Source of the DNA: Nocardioides sp. NBC_00368
Lineage (GTDB): Bacteria; Actinomycetota; Actinomycetes; Propionibacteriales; Nocardioidaceae
Assembly (NCBI RefSeq): GCF_036090055.1
Contig: NZ_CP107970.1
Location: forward strand, 5,105,001-5,169,000
DNA: 64,000 bases
Direction of reading: 5' to 3'
Made by a program: the position numbers and the translations under genes. The notes below the pieces were generated by a model. It was not told where the DNA came from. It saw only the letters and a program-made list of their open reading frames with translations, and made no database searches. Positions 1 through 7,939 of the stretch are shown piece after piece. Each line of letters begins with the position of its first letter. Position 1 is the stretch's first letter.

Positions 1-246
1 CAGATCAGCCCCACGGGTCCGGTCGACGGCTCCGTGATGCTGAACGGTCAGCCGATCGACAAGGCCGCGTCCTACCGGGTCGTGACCAACAACTTCCTGC
101 AGGGCGGCGGCGACGCCTTCGCGGCCTTCACCAAGGGCACCGACCCCTACTACGGCGGTCTCGACATCGACGCCTTCTCCGCCTACCTGGAGGCCAACTC
201 GCCCTACACCCCGGGTCCGCTCGACCGCATCACCGGAACCCACTGA
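1..246 (+). CDS. 5'-nucleotidase / metallophosphatase, C-terminal fragment
   Basis: Only the last 81 codons are inside the window; the frame is open from base 1 and stops at 244-246. The stretch YRVVTNNFLQGGGDAF followed by an aromatic-rich tail is typical of the C-terminal substrate-binding domain of secreted 5'-nucleotidase/UshA-type proteins, where the loop after the NNF segment contributes to nucleotide base stacking. The family hydrolyses extracellular nucleotides to nucleoside plus phosphate, which would fit the phosphate genes downstream. The catalytic metallophosphatase domain, signal peptide and start lie outside the window. A hairpin terminator follows directly. Confidence 0.8.
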   Translation, partial: QISPTGPVDGSVMLNGQPIDKAASYRVVTNNFLQGGGDAFAAFTKGTDPYYGGLDIDAFSAYLEANSPYTPGPLDRITGTH

Positions 247-268
247 AAGAACCACTTCTTTCGTACGC

Positions 269-305
269 AGCGGGCCCGTCCAGCTCTGAGCTGGTCGGGC
301 CCGCT
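269..305. terminator. Hairpin terminator between convergent genes
   Basis: AGCGGGCCCG and CGGGCCCGCT flank an inner CCAGCTC/GAGCTGG pairing, giving a nearly continuous stem. There is no long T tract. It lies between the 5'-nucleotidase (+) and the TetR gene (-), so it can serve both. Confidence 0.75.
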
Positions 306-311
306 GTGCTG

Positions 312-1007
312 TCAGCCGTGGGAACTCGCCGGCAACCCGGCGACGAGGGCCGCCGCGGACGAGGCCGCCGAGGTGATCCGGCTCTCGGGGATCCCACAGG
401 CGCGAAGGCAGGTCGAGGCGATGGCATCGGCAGTCTCCTCGTCGATCGTCACACCGATGCTGCGGAGGCTGGTGGTGACCTCGACCAGGTGGATGAGCAT
501 CTCGCCGAGGTGACGAGGCTCGGCCGCGTGCGCGGCGCCGGGGTCCCCGGCCTGCGTCGCGATCCGCCCGTAGGCGCGGGCGAGCTCGTCCCGGATGCTC
601 CGGAAGGCGTCGAACGCCTCGCTGCTGGTCACGTCGGGATGGGTGGCCAGCACGCCGATGTTGTCCGGCGCCTCGGCCAGTGTGCGAAGGTCGACGAGCA
701 CCAGCGCGTAGAGCGCGGTCTCGGGCCTCTCGGCCGCGGCCTGCTCGATCAGCTCGACCCGGTCGACAGTGGGTCGGACGGATCGCTCCAGGAGTTCGGC
801 GAGGATCTCGTCCTTGCCGGTGAAGTGGTAGTAGAGCGAGGCCTGCCTGATCCCCACCTTCTCGGCGATCTCGCGGGTGGAGGTGGCCGCGAAGCCCTGG
901 GTCACGAACAGTTGCGCGGCGGCATGGAGGACCTGCTCACGAGGTGGGCCCGCCGTGGTGGTGGGAATGAGACGTGGTCGTCCGGGTTGGGTTCGTCGGA
1001 TGCTCAT
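312..1007 (-). CDS. TetR/AcrR family transcriptional regulator
   Basis: 231 residues. The N-terminal helix-turn-helix is clear: GFAATSTREIAEKVGIRQASLYYHF, split here as a STREIAEKVGIRQASLYYHF core at about residues 40-60. The helical C-terminal half is the presumed ligand and dimer domain and gives no clue to the ligand. The ATG at 1007 was chosen because AGGAAGG lies about ten bases upstream; the frame is open further upstream but without a better start. It is divergent from the XRE gene at 1153, with an 8-bp inverted repeat in the shared intergenic region that could be its operator. The regulated genes are not obvious. Confidence 0.85.
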   Translation of the reverse strand: MSIRRTQPGRPRLIPTTTAGPPREQVLHAAAQLFVTQGFAATSTREIAEKVGIRQASLYYHFTGKDEILAELLERSVRPTVDRVELIEQAAAERPETALYALVLVDLRTLAEAPDNIGVLATHPDVTSSEAFDAFRSIRDELARAYGRIATQAGDPGAAHAAEPRHLGEMLIHLVEVTTSLRSIGVTIDEETADAIASTCLRACGIPESRITSAASSAAALVAGLPASSHG

Positions 1008-1079
1008 CGAGACACTGCCTTCCTGTCGACGTCGACCCCGGAACCAGTAGAGCATAATATGTCGACTCGGCCAACCATG

Positions 1080-1108
1080 ATGTGCATCTGGACGTGAGCT
1101 ATGCACAT
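1080..1108. promoter_or_regulatory. Inverted repeat between divergent regulators
   Basis: ATGTGCAT at 1080-1087 and ATGCACAT at 1101-1108 form perfect 8-bp arms separated by 13 bases, between the TetR gene (-) and the XRE gene (+). It is a plausible operator for either regulator. Confidence 0.45.
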
Positions 1109-1152
1109 GGGGCAGGATGGCTCCGTCTGTTCCGTCGAAGGAGGATGCCGCT

Positions 1153-2022
1153 GTGTCCCGCCCCAGCCGTCGAGCCCGTGAAGCGCTCACCGAGGCCCTC
1201 CGCGACACCCGCCGAGCCGCGGGCCTGACCGGCTCCGACCTGGCAGATGCCCTGGGGTCGGGCTGGTCGCAGCCGAAGGTGTCCAAGATCGAGTCTGGTC
1301 GACAGGCGGTCTCCGAGGCCGAGGTCCGGGCCTGGGCGGCCGCGGTGGGTGCCGACAAGCAGATGCTGCTCGCCCTGCGCGCCCGCGCGGACCAGGAGCA
1401 GGCGGCGTTCCGGGACGCTCGTCCCGCGGGCGGCGGTATGGAGCCGCACCACGAGGCCTACGCCGCGACCGAGGCGGCCGCGAGGGTCCTGATGAGCTTC
1501 CAGCCCCACAGCGTCCCCGAGCTGCTCCAGACCCCCGACTACGCCCGCGCCCTGTTGGCCCTGGCAGGCGGTTCCCGCGGCCAGGATGCGGATCACGAGG
1601 ACGCCTCCACCGTGATCGCGGCGAGGCTCAGGCGCTCGGCGATCCTCTACGAGGGCGGCCGATCGATCACGATCCTGGTCGGCGAGGCCGCCCTCCACCA
1701 TCTGGTGGGATCGCCCGACATCATGCGCGCCCAGATCGATCACATCGCCAAGCTGGCGACCACGACCCAGGCGACCATCGGGATCGTCCCCTTCGAGAGC
1801 TTTCCCGTCCTGGTCCAGCACGGCTGGGACCAGCGCGACCGGATCGTCACCCTCGAGACCAGCGCTGGCGACCTCGAGATCGCCGACCCGGTCGAGGTCG
1901 CCCGCTACGAGCACTGGACCCAGCTCCTGCTCGAGCACGCGCTGACCGGTGCGGCCGCCGCCGAGCGATGTGCCCGGATCATCAGCGAGCGACGGAGCCC
2001 GTCGCGGGGTGTCCGCGAATAG
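1153..2022 (+). CDS. XRE-family HTH regulator with DUF5753 domain
   Basis: 289 residues from the GTG at 1153, chosen because AAGGAGG (1138-1144) sits eight bases upstream; a GTG at 1117 is in frame but would place this motif inside the gene. Residues about 5-70 are an XRE helix-turn-helix (core GSGWSQPKVSKIESGRQ). The remainder is DUF5753, recognisable from HHEAYAATEAAARVLMSFQ, VPELLQTPDYARAL and IGIVPFESFPVL. Such proteins are very common in high-GC actinobacteria, usually beside a small DUF397 protein and sometimes acting as developmental regulators or toxin-antitoxin-like pairs. No DUF397 partner is visible here. Confidence 0.85.
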   Translation: MSRPSRRAREALTEALRDTRRAAGLTGSDLADALGSGWSQPKVSKIESGRQAVSEAEVRAWAAAVGADKQMLLALRARADQEQAAFRDARPAGGGMEPHHEAYAATEAAARVLMSFQPHSVPELLQTPDYARALLALAGGSRGQDADHEDASTVIAARLRRSAILYEGGRSITILVGEAALHHLVGSPDIMRAQIDHIAKLATTTQATIGIVPFESFPVLVQHGWDQRDRIVTLETSAGDLEIADPVEVARYEHWTQLLLEHALTGAAAAERCARIISERRSPSRGVRE

Positions 2023-2054
2023 GCTGCGGTCATTGCTCCGGTAGACTCCCGGGC

Positions 2055-2127
2055 GGGCCGTTAGCTCAGTTGGTAGAGCAGTGGACTTTTAATCCATGGG
2101 TCGTCGGTTCGAGACCGACACGGCCTA
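2055..2127 (+). tRNA. tRNA-Lys (anticodon TTT)
   Basis: A full cloverleaf can be folded by eye: acceptor GGGCCGT with ACGGCCT (first pair G-U), D arm GCTC/GAGC, anticodon stem GTGGA/TCCAT with loop CTTTTAA (anticodon TTT), and T arm GTCGG TTCGAGA CCGAC. The discriminator base is A. CCA is not encoded. Confidence 0.95.
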
Positions 2128-2240
2128 CGGATTCGCGCCCTCCTCCTTCGTGAGGCGAGGGGCGTTTCGGGCATTTGCGACACTGTCGCGAGCTCGAATC
2201 CATGCTCGTCGCCACCCTGGTGCGATGAGAGGATCGAGCC

Positions 2241-2531
2241 ATGGTCGAGATCTTTGACGAGCGAAGGGTTGTGACCGACTCGGCGGTCGCCACCTTCTGG
2301 GTCGAACTCACCCACCATTTCAACGATCGCAGTCTGATGGTTGAAAGCAGCGTCCATCACGATGCTGCCTTCTCCGCGGTCGTCGCTTGGGCACGCGATC
2401 AGGTTGCGAAAGCTGCTACGCCAGGCCGGACGCGCGCCCGGATCAACCTGCTCCTCGATCAGCAACAGTGTCTTGTCGAGCTCGCCAAGAGTCACGACCG
2501 ACTGCACGCGTTGCTGCTTCTGGAGCTTTGA
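2241..2531 (+). CDS. Small orphan protein, doubtful
   Basis: A 96-residue frame beginning ATG GTC GAG, with weak AGAGGA-like ribosome binding potential about ten bases upstream. No family is recognised. The predicted protein is acidic at the start and helical (VAWARDQVAKAATPGRTRAR, then a Leu-rich C-terminus), with no membrane segment or motif. Third-position GC is lower than in neighbouring genes, which fits acquired DNA or a chance frame equally well. It is the only plausible gene in the 825 bases between tRNA-Lys and the cold-shock gene. Confidence 0.3.
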   Translation: MVEIFDERRVVTDSAVATFWVELTHHFNDRSLMVESSVHHDAAFSAVVAWARDQVAKAATPGRTRARINLLLDQQQCLVELAKSHDRLHALLLLEL

Positions 2532-2935
2532 ATCGAGCTTGCTGGTGCGTCGACCGGTGTCTCGTTGACCGGAAGACTCGGGGTTTCGCCCGTGGCCGGT
2601 CAATGAGGTGAAGGAGTCGCGCGGAGGTCTATTGCCGTCCGGATACCGGTCGCGACGCACCCGAAGAGCGCCGGTTTCACGGCTCTGTTGCACAACCTTC
2701 ACCGCTTCGCGCGTAAAACGATCGGCGAAGGGGGGTTCGCACCGGCTCACGAGTTGCTAATGTCACTCCCGCAACAGGGTGCAAGTTCCAGAAGGTCTGA
2801 CGCCTGCGGAGTTTGTGATCCAACGGCGTTTCTGCTCTGTGCTCGCCCGGGCCCCGGTTCGGGAACACAGGTCGGAGCGACGTGTCACCCGCCCCTGATG
2901 CGGGGCTACCGAACCTGGTGGCCTCTCGCCCCGAC
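2532..2935. other. Gene-poor stretch upstream of the cold-shock gene
   Basis: No convincing coding frame on either strand. The 3' part is probably the promoter and long 5' leader typical of cold-shock genes. GGCTCTGTTGCA at 2681-2692 resembles the terminal repeat of IS6-family elements, but no transposase or second end is seen. Confidence 0.4.
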
Positions 2936-2952
2936 TAAGGAGTAACGAGCAG

Positions 2953-3156
2953 ATGGCTCAGGGCACTGTTAAGTGGTTCAACGCCGAGAAGGGTTTCGGC
3001 TTCATCGCGCAGGAGGACGGCGGCGACGACGTCTTCGTGCACTACTCGGCGATCCAGACGCAGGGCTACAAGACCCTGGACGAGAACCAGAAGGTCGAGT
3101 TCGACGTCACGCAGGGCCCGAAGGGTCCGCAGGCGGAGAACGTTCGTCCTCTCTGA
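2953..3156 (+). CDS. Cold-shock protein, CspA family
   Basis: 67 residues, the normal length for a single cold-shock domain. It carries RNP1 (KGFGFI, residues about 15-20) and RNP2 (DVFVHY, about 28-33), which bind single-stranded RNA/DNA. The protein acts as a cytoplasmic RNA chaperone. AAGGAG at 2938-2943 precedes the ATG by about nine bases. A strong hairpin terminator follows at 3219-3250. The several hundred bases upstream without a gene are consistent with the long structured leader of such genes, but no specific element can be assigned. Confidence 0.95.
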   Translation: MAQGTVKWFNAEKGFGFIAQEDGGDDVFVHYSAIQTQGYKTLDENQKVEFDVTQGPKGPQAENVRPL

Positions 3157-3218
3157 TTGGGCTCTATGGATATCAAGGCGATCTCGGGTTCGGCGTGAGC
3201 CGACACTGATCATCTGCA

Positions 3219-3250
3219 ACGAGGCCCCAGCCCTTCGGCTGGGGCCTCGT
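3219..3250 (+). terminator. Hairpin terminator of the cold-shock gene
   Basis: ACGAGGCCCCAGCC, loop CTTC, GGCTGGGGCCTCGT: a perfect 14-bp stem, about 60 bases after the stop. Confidence 0.85.
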
Positions 3251-3396
3251 GGTCTGATTGGGGCCCTCTCAGGCTTCTGTGTCACGCTTGATGTGACAAC
3301 TTTTGATGGTTCTTGGTGGATCAGCGCGCAGATCCACCAAGACTGGGCGATGATGTGAAGACGAGCTTTTCCAGGTGACGTGAGGAGGCGGCGGGC

Positions 3397-3543
3397 GTGG
3401 CTGATCAGTTCGATGTGACGCTTGAAGATCCGGAGCTGCTTCTCGAGGTCGAGCTCACCACCAACCTCATCGTCGCCGCCAGCGAGTCCGAGGATCACCT
3501 CTCCCAGGAGGAGATCGACCGCATCCTCGGGATCATCCCGTAG
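3397..3543 (+). CDS. Conserved-looking 48-residue actinobacterial small protein
   Basis: GTG at 3397, TAG at 3541-3543; GAGGAGG (3382-3388) lies eight bases upstream of the start. The product is acidic and helical: DPELLLEVELTTNLIVAA, then SQEEIDRILGIIP at the C-terminus. From memory, short actinobacterial proteins with an E-L-T-x-x-L-I-V-A-A segment followed by S-Q-x-E-I-D-R-x-L-G occur in Streptomyces and relatives, with no assigned function. There are no Cys, His or membrane segments. It ends 14 bases before the stop of the convergent gene at 3557. Confidence 0.65.
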   Translation: MADQFDVTLEDPELLLEVELTTNLIVAASESEDHLSQEEIDRILGIIP

Positions 3544-3556
3544 GGCGTCCAGGCCC

Positions 3557-4690
3557 TCAGCAGGTCGCGAAGAGCAGCGGCCCGTTCGCCAGGTCGGAGA
3601 GCACGGCCGTACCGTCCTTCGGTCGCAGCTGCATCGTGACGACCGCGTCCTCGGCCGCGACCTTCCCGAGCTCGAACCGCTCGTCGAACGTGCCGCCCTG
3701 GCCGGGCGCCGGCCCGACGGCGAGCTTGGCCCGGGTGTCGGCGTTCGTACGCGCCTGGTCCTCGTTCTCGAACGACATCGCCACACGTACGTCGCCGTTC
3801 CGCTCGGCCGCCATGGCGAATCCCGCGACGGGGTTGAGGTCGCCGGCGGCGTCGATGAGGCCGTCGGCCTGGTCCTGGTCGGCGGCCGAGGCCCCGCCCA
3901 GGCCGATCTCGCTGCAGGTGAAGTCGCCGTCGTAGATGAACGCCGACAGCGGGTCGTCGAGCCGGTCGGCGGCATCCGTCATCGGCTCGTGCAGGTCGCC
4001 GTCGCCGAGGCTCTCGACCTGGTCGCCCAGGTAGCGACGGCCGTCCGAGGCCAGGATCAGATCGCGTTCGGGCAGGAAGGCGATGTAGGTGACCTGCGGG
4101 GTGATCGTCGAGTCGATGCCGGAGTCGGTGAAGGAGGAGAACGGGACCAGGGTGCCGTCCCAGACGCCGCCGTCGGCCGGATCGTCCTCGGGAGCCGTGA
4201 AGCCCATCGAGGTGAGCTGGTCGACGAGGTGGTCGGCGTCCATGTCCTCGAGGTGCCCGACCATCAGGGCCCCCTCGGTCGACTGCGTGTAGAGCTCCCA
4301 GTCGAGGGTCGCCGGCGACCACCCGAAGTGCTGCTGCAGCAGGCCGGAGGCGTCGGGCAGCACCGAGGTCGAGGTGAGGTCCTTCGAATAGGCCTCGTCG
4401 ATCATCTCGTGGACCTCCTCCGGCGTGGAGTCGGCATCGAGATCGGCGCCGACGCTCTCGCGGATGGCCGCCCAGTCGGTGAACGAGACGCGGGTCGCCT
4501 CGGCCGGGGCCAGCCGCAGCGCCTCGTCGAGATCGCCCCCGCGGGTCGCCCACGCCCGGGCCAGGAAGATGACCAGCGCGACGACGACAACGCCCACCGC
4601 GATGGTCAACAGGGGGTGGGCGCGTACGACTCGGGATGACCGACCGGCCCACATCCGGGGACCGTCGAGAAGCTGGGGGGTGTGGAGCAT
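3557..4690 (-). CDS. Membrane-anchored extracytoplasmic protein of unknown function
   Basis: 377 residues from the ATG at 4690; a TTG/ATG further upstream would run into the promoter of the divergent Nudix gene. One transmembrane segment lies near the N-terminus (HPLLTIAVGVVVVALVIFLA, about residues 25-45) after a basic stretch, so the bulk is probably outside the cell. The external part is acidic, and contains two Cys late in the protein (DFTCSEIG and the last residue), possibly a disulfide. No enzyme motif is seen. A TAAGGT box eight bases before the start could give a nearly leaderless transcript. Function unknown; the family resembles lipoprotein-like hypothetical proteins of Nocardioidaceae. 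Confidence 0.75.
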   Translation of the reverse strand: MLHTPQLLDGPRMWAGRSSRVVRAHPLLTIAVGVVVVALVIFLARAWATRGGDLDEALRLAPAEATRVSFTDWAAIRESVGADLDADSTPEEVHEMIDEAYSKDLTSTSVLPDASGLLQQHFGWSPATLDWELYTQSTEGALMVGHLEDMDADHLVDQLTSMGFTAPEDDPADGGVWDGTLVPFSSFTDSGIDSTITPQVTYIAFLPERDLILASDGRRYLGDQVESLGDGDLHEPMTDAADRLDDPLSAFIYDGDFTCSEIGLGGASAADQDQADGLIDAAGDLNPVAGFAMAAERNGDVRVAMSFENEDQARTNADTRAKLAVGPAPGQGGTFDERFELGKVAAEDAVVTMQLRPKDGTAVLSDLANGPLLFATC

Positions 4691-4728
4691 CCCGACGAAC
4701 CTTAGACGAACCGGTAGCCCATCCGACA

Positions 4729-4740
4729 TACCCTGTGCCC
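4729..4740 (+). promoter_or_regulatory. Leaderless-type promoter of mutT1
   Basis: TACCCT at 4729-4734 followed by six bases and the A of ATG; no ribosome binding site is present. Confidence 0.5.
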
Positions 4741-5607
4741 ATGCCCGAGATCCCGGCCGCCGGCGTAGTGGTTTTTCGCGAGCTCCACGACCTGCCCGAG
4801 GTGGCGCTGGTCCACAGACCCAAGTACGACGACTGGTCCTTCCCCAAGGGCAAGGTCGATCCCGGTGAGACGGTGCCGGTGGCCGCGATCCGCGAGGTGC
4901 ATGAGGAGACCGGCCTGCGGGTCGCTCTCGGCCGCCCGCTGCGGACGCAGCGCTATCCCGTCGAGGCGGGGCAGAAGGTGGTCCACTACTGGGTGGGCCG
5001 CACCGCCATCGGAGCCGACGACGACGTCGACAGCTACCAGATCAACGACGAGATCGACGAGGTCGAGTGGATGTCGGTGGAGAAGGCGCGCAAGCGGCTC
5101 ACCTACCCGCACGACCGGGAGACGCTGCAGCAGGCCTTCGACGTACGCCACCCCACCACGCCCCTCGTGATCCTCCGCCACGCCTCGGCTCTCGGTCGTT
5201 CGGCCTGGTCCGGGGAGGACCAGGAGCGGCCGCTCGACGACACCGGCCGGACCCAGGCGGTCACGCTCGCCGGCCTGCTGATGGCCTACGACATCCGCCG
5301 GGTGATCACCTCGACGAGCGTCCGCTGCACGCAGTCCGTGGCCCCGTACGCCGGGCTCGCCGGCATCGCGTCCGAGCAGATGAGACTGCTCAGCGAGGAG
5401 GGCGCGGAGGGAGGTAGCGTGTCGGCCTTGGCCGCGGACATCCTGCGCGATCTGGCCGTTCCGACGGTGATCTGCACGCACCGGCCGGTGCTGCCGTGGA
5501 TCTTCGACGGGCTGGGCGTACGCGACCCGAAGCTGGAGAAGGGCGAGCTGATGGTCCTGCACGTGCAAGAAGGTGAAGTGCGAACTGCTGAGGCATTTCA
5601 GGCCTAA
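4741..5607 (+). CDS. mutT1: MutT1-type Nudix hydrolase with histidine phosphatase domain
   Basis: 288 residues with two domains. Residues about 1-135 are a Nudix fold with the box GKVDPGETVPVAAIREVHEETGL. Residues about 140-280 are a histidine-phosphatase domain starting with LVILRHASALGR, in which the usual RHG is RHA, and containing the second conserved His in CTHRPVLP. Mycobacterial MutT1 has this architecture and converts 8-oxo-(d)GTP to the diphosphate and monophosphate, sanitising the nucleotide pool; it also cleaves diadenosine polyphosphates. The ATG at 4741 fits the start of the Nudix fold and a leaderless promoter. It stands alone as a cytoplasmic enzyme upstream of the pst operon. 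Confidence 0.9.
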   Translation: MPEIPAAGVVVFRELHDLPEVALVHRPKYDDWSFPKGKVDPGETVPVAAIREVHEETGLRVALGRPLRTQRYPVEAGQKVVHYWVGRTAIGADDDVDSYQINDEIDEVEWMSVEKARKRLTYPHDRETLQQAFDVRHPTTPLVILRHASALGRSAWSGEDQERPLDDTGRTQAVTLAGLLMAYDIRRVITSTSVRCTQSVAPYAGLAGIASEQMRLLSEEGAEGGSVSALAADILRDLAVPTVICTHRPVLPWIFDGLGVRDPKLEKGELMVLHVQEGEVRTAEAFQA

Positions 5608-5693
5608 CAGAGGCTTGAGGCCGACCTGTTCATCTCCTGTGCCCGGAACTGACACTGATTTGCCACCGACTTTGTGTTCCTCGTTAAGCCTGC

Positions 5694-5726
5694 GTTCACC
5701 TTCACCGAGTTTCCCGTCCACCTCGG
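5694..5726 (+). promoter_or_regulatory. PHO-box-like direct repeats upstream of pstS
   Basis: GTTCACCTTCA at 5694 and GTCCACCTCGG at 5716 start exactly 22 bases apart, that is two 11-base units, matching the 11-base direct-repeat layout of actinobacterial PhoP/RegX3 sites. GTTCATCTCCT at 5629 may be a further half-site. Confidence 0.55.
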
Positions 5727-5784
5727 GTCCCTACGGTCATCGCGACAACTCCGAATCGACTGCTTCATCAATCAGGAGACTTGC

Positions 5785-6882
5785 GTGAACACCACCTCGC
5801 TGCGCCGGGCACTCGTCCCGGGCATCACGGCTGCGGCCCTTGCTCTCGCTATCAGCGCCTGCGGCGCCGGCAACGAGCCCAAGAGCGGCGGCGGCGAAGA
5901 AGGCACCCTCTCGGGCACCATCAAGGGTGGCGGCGCTACCTCGCAGGAGAAGGGCCAGGCGGCTTGGGTCGCCGGGATCCAGGACGCGAACCCGGACCTC
6001 AGCGTCGTCTACGAGCCGGTCGGTTCCGGCTCCGGCCGTGAGGGCTTCATCTCCGGCGGCTACCTGTTCGCGGGCACCGACTCCGCCCTCAACGACGACG
6101 AGGGTGAGCTCAGCGGCGCGAAGGAGAAGTGCGGCGGCGACCCGATCCAGGTCCCCGCGTACGTCTCGCCGATCGCCGTCGTCTTCAACGTCGAGGGCGT
6201 CGACGAGCTCAACCTCGACCCCAAGACCCTTGTCGGCATCTTCTCCGGCAAGATCACCAAGTGGAACGACCCGGCGATCGCCGCGACCAACCCGGACGCC
6301 ACGCTGCCGGACACCGCGATCACCCCGGTCCACCGTGCCGACGACTCCGGCACCCAGGAGAACTTCACCGAGTACCTGGCCGCCGCCGGTGGCTGGGCCG
6401 AGGAGCCCTCGGGTGAGTGGCCCGCCTCCATCAAGGGCGGCGAGGGCGGCGACGGCACCTCCGGTGTCGTGACCGCCATGCAGGGTGCCGGCTACATCGG
6501 CTTCATGGACGAGTCCGCCGCTCGCGAGAACGACCTCGCCACCGCCAAGATCCAGGTGGGCGAGGAGTTCGTCGAGCCGTCCGCCGACGCCGCCGCGAAG
6601 ATCCTGGGCGCCTCGAAGCCGGCTGGTCTGAACGACAACGACATGGCCGTGGAGCTCGCTCGCGACACCACCGAGGCCGGCGTCTACCCGGTCGTGCTGG
6701 TCTCCTACCTGCTGGCCTGCCCGACCTACGAGAACGCCGAGGACGCGGCCAACGTGAAGGGCTACCTGGAGTACATCCTCTCCGAGGAGGGCCAGCAGGT
6801 CTCGGCCGACGAGGCCGGCACCGCGCCGCTCGACCGCGAGACCGCCGACAAGGCGCTCGACCTCGTCGGCGCGATCAAGTAA
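5785..6882 (+). CDS. pstS: Phosphate ABC transporter substrate-binding lipoprotein PstS
   Basis: 365 residues from the GTG at 5785, which has CAGGAGA seven to ten bases upstream. It has a lipoprotein signal with lipobox ISAC (Cys26), a Gly/Glu-rich linker, and then the PstS fold: GGGATSQEK at the start, SGSGREGF, VFNVEGVDELNL, FSGKITKWND, and the phosphate-contacting HRADDSGTQENF. It captures inorganic phosphate outside the membrane for PstCA. First gene of pstS-C-A-B in the usual order. A PHO-box-like site lies upstream, so phosphate-starvation control is expected. Confidence 0.97.
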   Translation: MNTTSLRRALVPGITAAALALAISACGAGNEPKSGGGEEGTLSGTIKGGGATSQEKGQAAWVAGIQDANPDLSVVYEPVGSGSGREGFISGGYLFAGTDSALNDDEGELSGAKEKCGGDPIQVPAYVSPIAVVFNVEGVDELNLDPKTLVGIFSGKITKWNDPAIAATNPDATLPDTAITPVHRADDSGTQENFTEYLAAAGGWAEEPSGEWPASIKGGEGGDGTSGVVTAMQGAGYIGFMDESAARENDLATAKIQVGEEFVEPSADAAAKILGASKPAGLNDNDMAVELARDTTEAGVYPVVLVSYLLACPTYENAEDAANVKGYLEYILSEEGQQVSADEAGTAPLDRETADKALDLVGAIK

Positions 6883-6982
6883 GTGCCGACCAGTCTGACG
6901 TGATCGCCGTTCGGGCGGTGGCTGCGGCCGCCGCCCGTACGGCTGTCTTGAGAACCGAAACAAGAAAGTCGAGGAATGCCTT

Positions 6983-7939
6983 GTGACTGTCGCCGCTGAC
7001 CCCGGCGCCGACCCTGGCGTTGAACCGAAGTCGGAGCTGTCCGGCCGTGGCTCGGTGGGTGATGTCGTCTTCCGAGGCCTTGCCGTAACCGCCGCCTCCC
7101 TGATCCTGGTGGCGCTGGCAGCCGTCTTCATCTTCCTGGGCATCGAAGGCATCCCGGGCTTCAACGTGGACGAGCAGCACTACGCCGGCCAGGGCTCGTT
7201 CCTGGGCCTGGTGGTGCCGCTGCTGTTCGCCACCATGTACGCGGCTGTCCTGGCCCTGATCATCGCGGTGCCGTTCTCCGTGGCGATCGCGCTGTTCATC
7301 AGCCACTACGCGCCGCGCCGGATCGCGACCCCCGTGGCGTACGTGATCGACCTGCTCGCCGCTGTCCCGTCGGTCGTCTTCGGCCTGTGGGGTGCGGTTG
7401 CGCTCGGCCCGTACCTGGTGCCTGCCCACGCCTGGCTGGCGAGCAACCTCGCCTGGCTGCCGTTCTTCGACGGCCAGCCCTCCGGCAACGGGCGCACGCT
7501 GTTCACCGCCTCGATCGTGCTGGCCGTGATGATCCTGCCGATCATCACCTCGATCTGCCGCGAGGTCTTCGCGCAGACGCCGCGCCTGCACGAGGAGGCG
7601 GCGCTGGCGCTCGGCGCCACCCGCTGGGAGATGATCCGCTACGCGGTCTTCCCCTACGCCCGCTCGGGGATGGTCTCCGCGGTCATGCTCGGTCTCGGCC
7701 GGGCACTGGGCGAGACCATGGCGATCGCGATGATCGCCTCGCCGAAGGTCCTCATCTCGCTGTTCATCGTCGGCACCAACAACCCGCAGACCATCGCGGC
7801 GCACATCGCGCAGGGCTACAAGGAGAGCACGCCCGACCGGCTGTCGGTGCTGATCGCGACCGGCCTCGTGCTGTTCGCCTTCACCTTCCTGATCAACGCG
7901 CTCGCCCGCTGGATCGTCGCCCGAGGGAGGGCCAAGTGA
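6983..7939 (+). CDS. pstC: Phosphate ABC transporter permease PstC
   Basis: 318 residues from the GTG at 6983, preceded by GAGGAA. Six membrane segments are discernible; the cytoplasmic EAA loop reads EEAALALGATRWEMI, the contact site for the PstB ATPase. It pairs with PstA to form the phosphate channel. The gene overlaps pstA by four bases (GTGA), indicating translational coupling. The 100-base gap after pstS has no clear terminator. Confidence 0.96.
   Translation: MTVAADPGADPGVEPKSELSGRGSVGDVVFRGLAVTAASLILVALAAVFIFLGIEGIPGFNVDEQHYAGQGSFLGLVVPLLFATMYAAVLALIIAVPFSVAIALFISHYAPRRIATPVAYVIDLLAAVPSVVFGLWGAVALGPYLVPAHAWLASNLAWLPFFDGQPSGNGRTLFTASIVLAVMILPIITSICREVFAQTPRLHEEAALALGATRWEMIRYAVFPYARSGMVSAVMLGLGRALGETMAIAMIASPKVLISLFIVGTNNPQTIAAHIAQGYKESTPDRLSVLIATGLVLFAFTFLINALARWIVARGRAK

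Noticed and set aside
2066..2323. Minus-strand frame ending VGLEPTTHGLKVHCSTN
   Set aside because: It is the antisense of tRNA-Lys, a well-known source of false proteins with this kind of ending.
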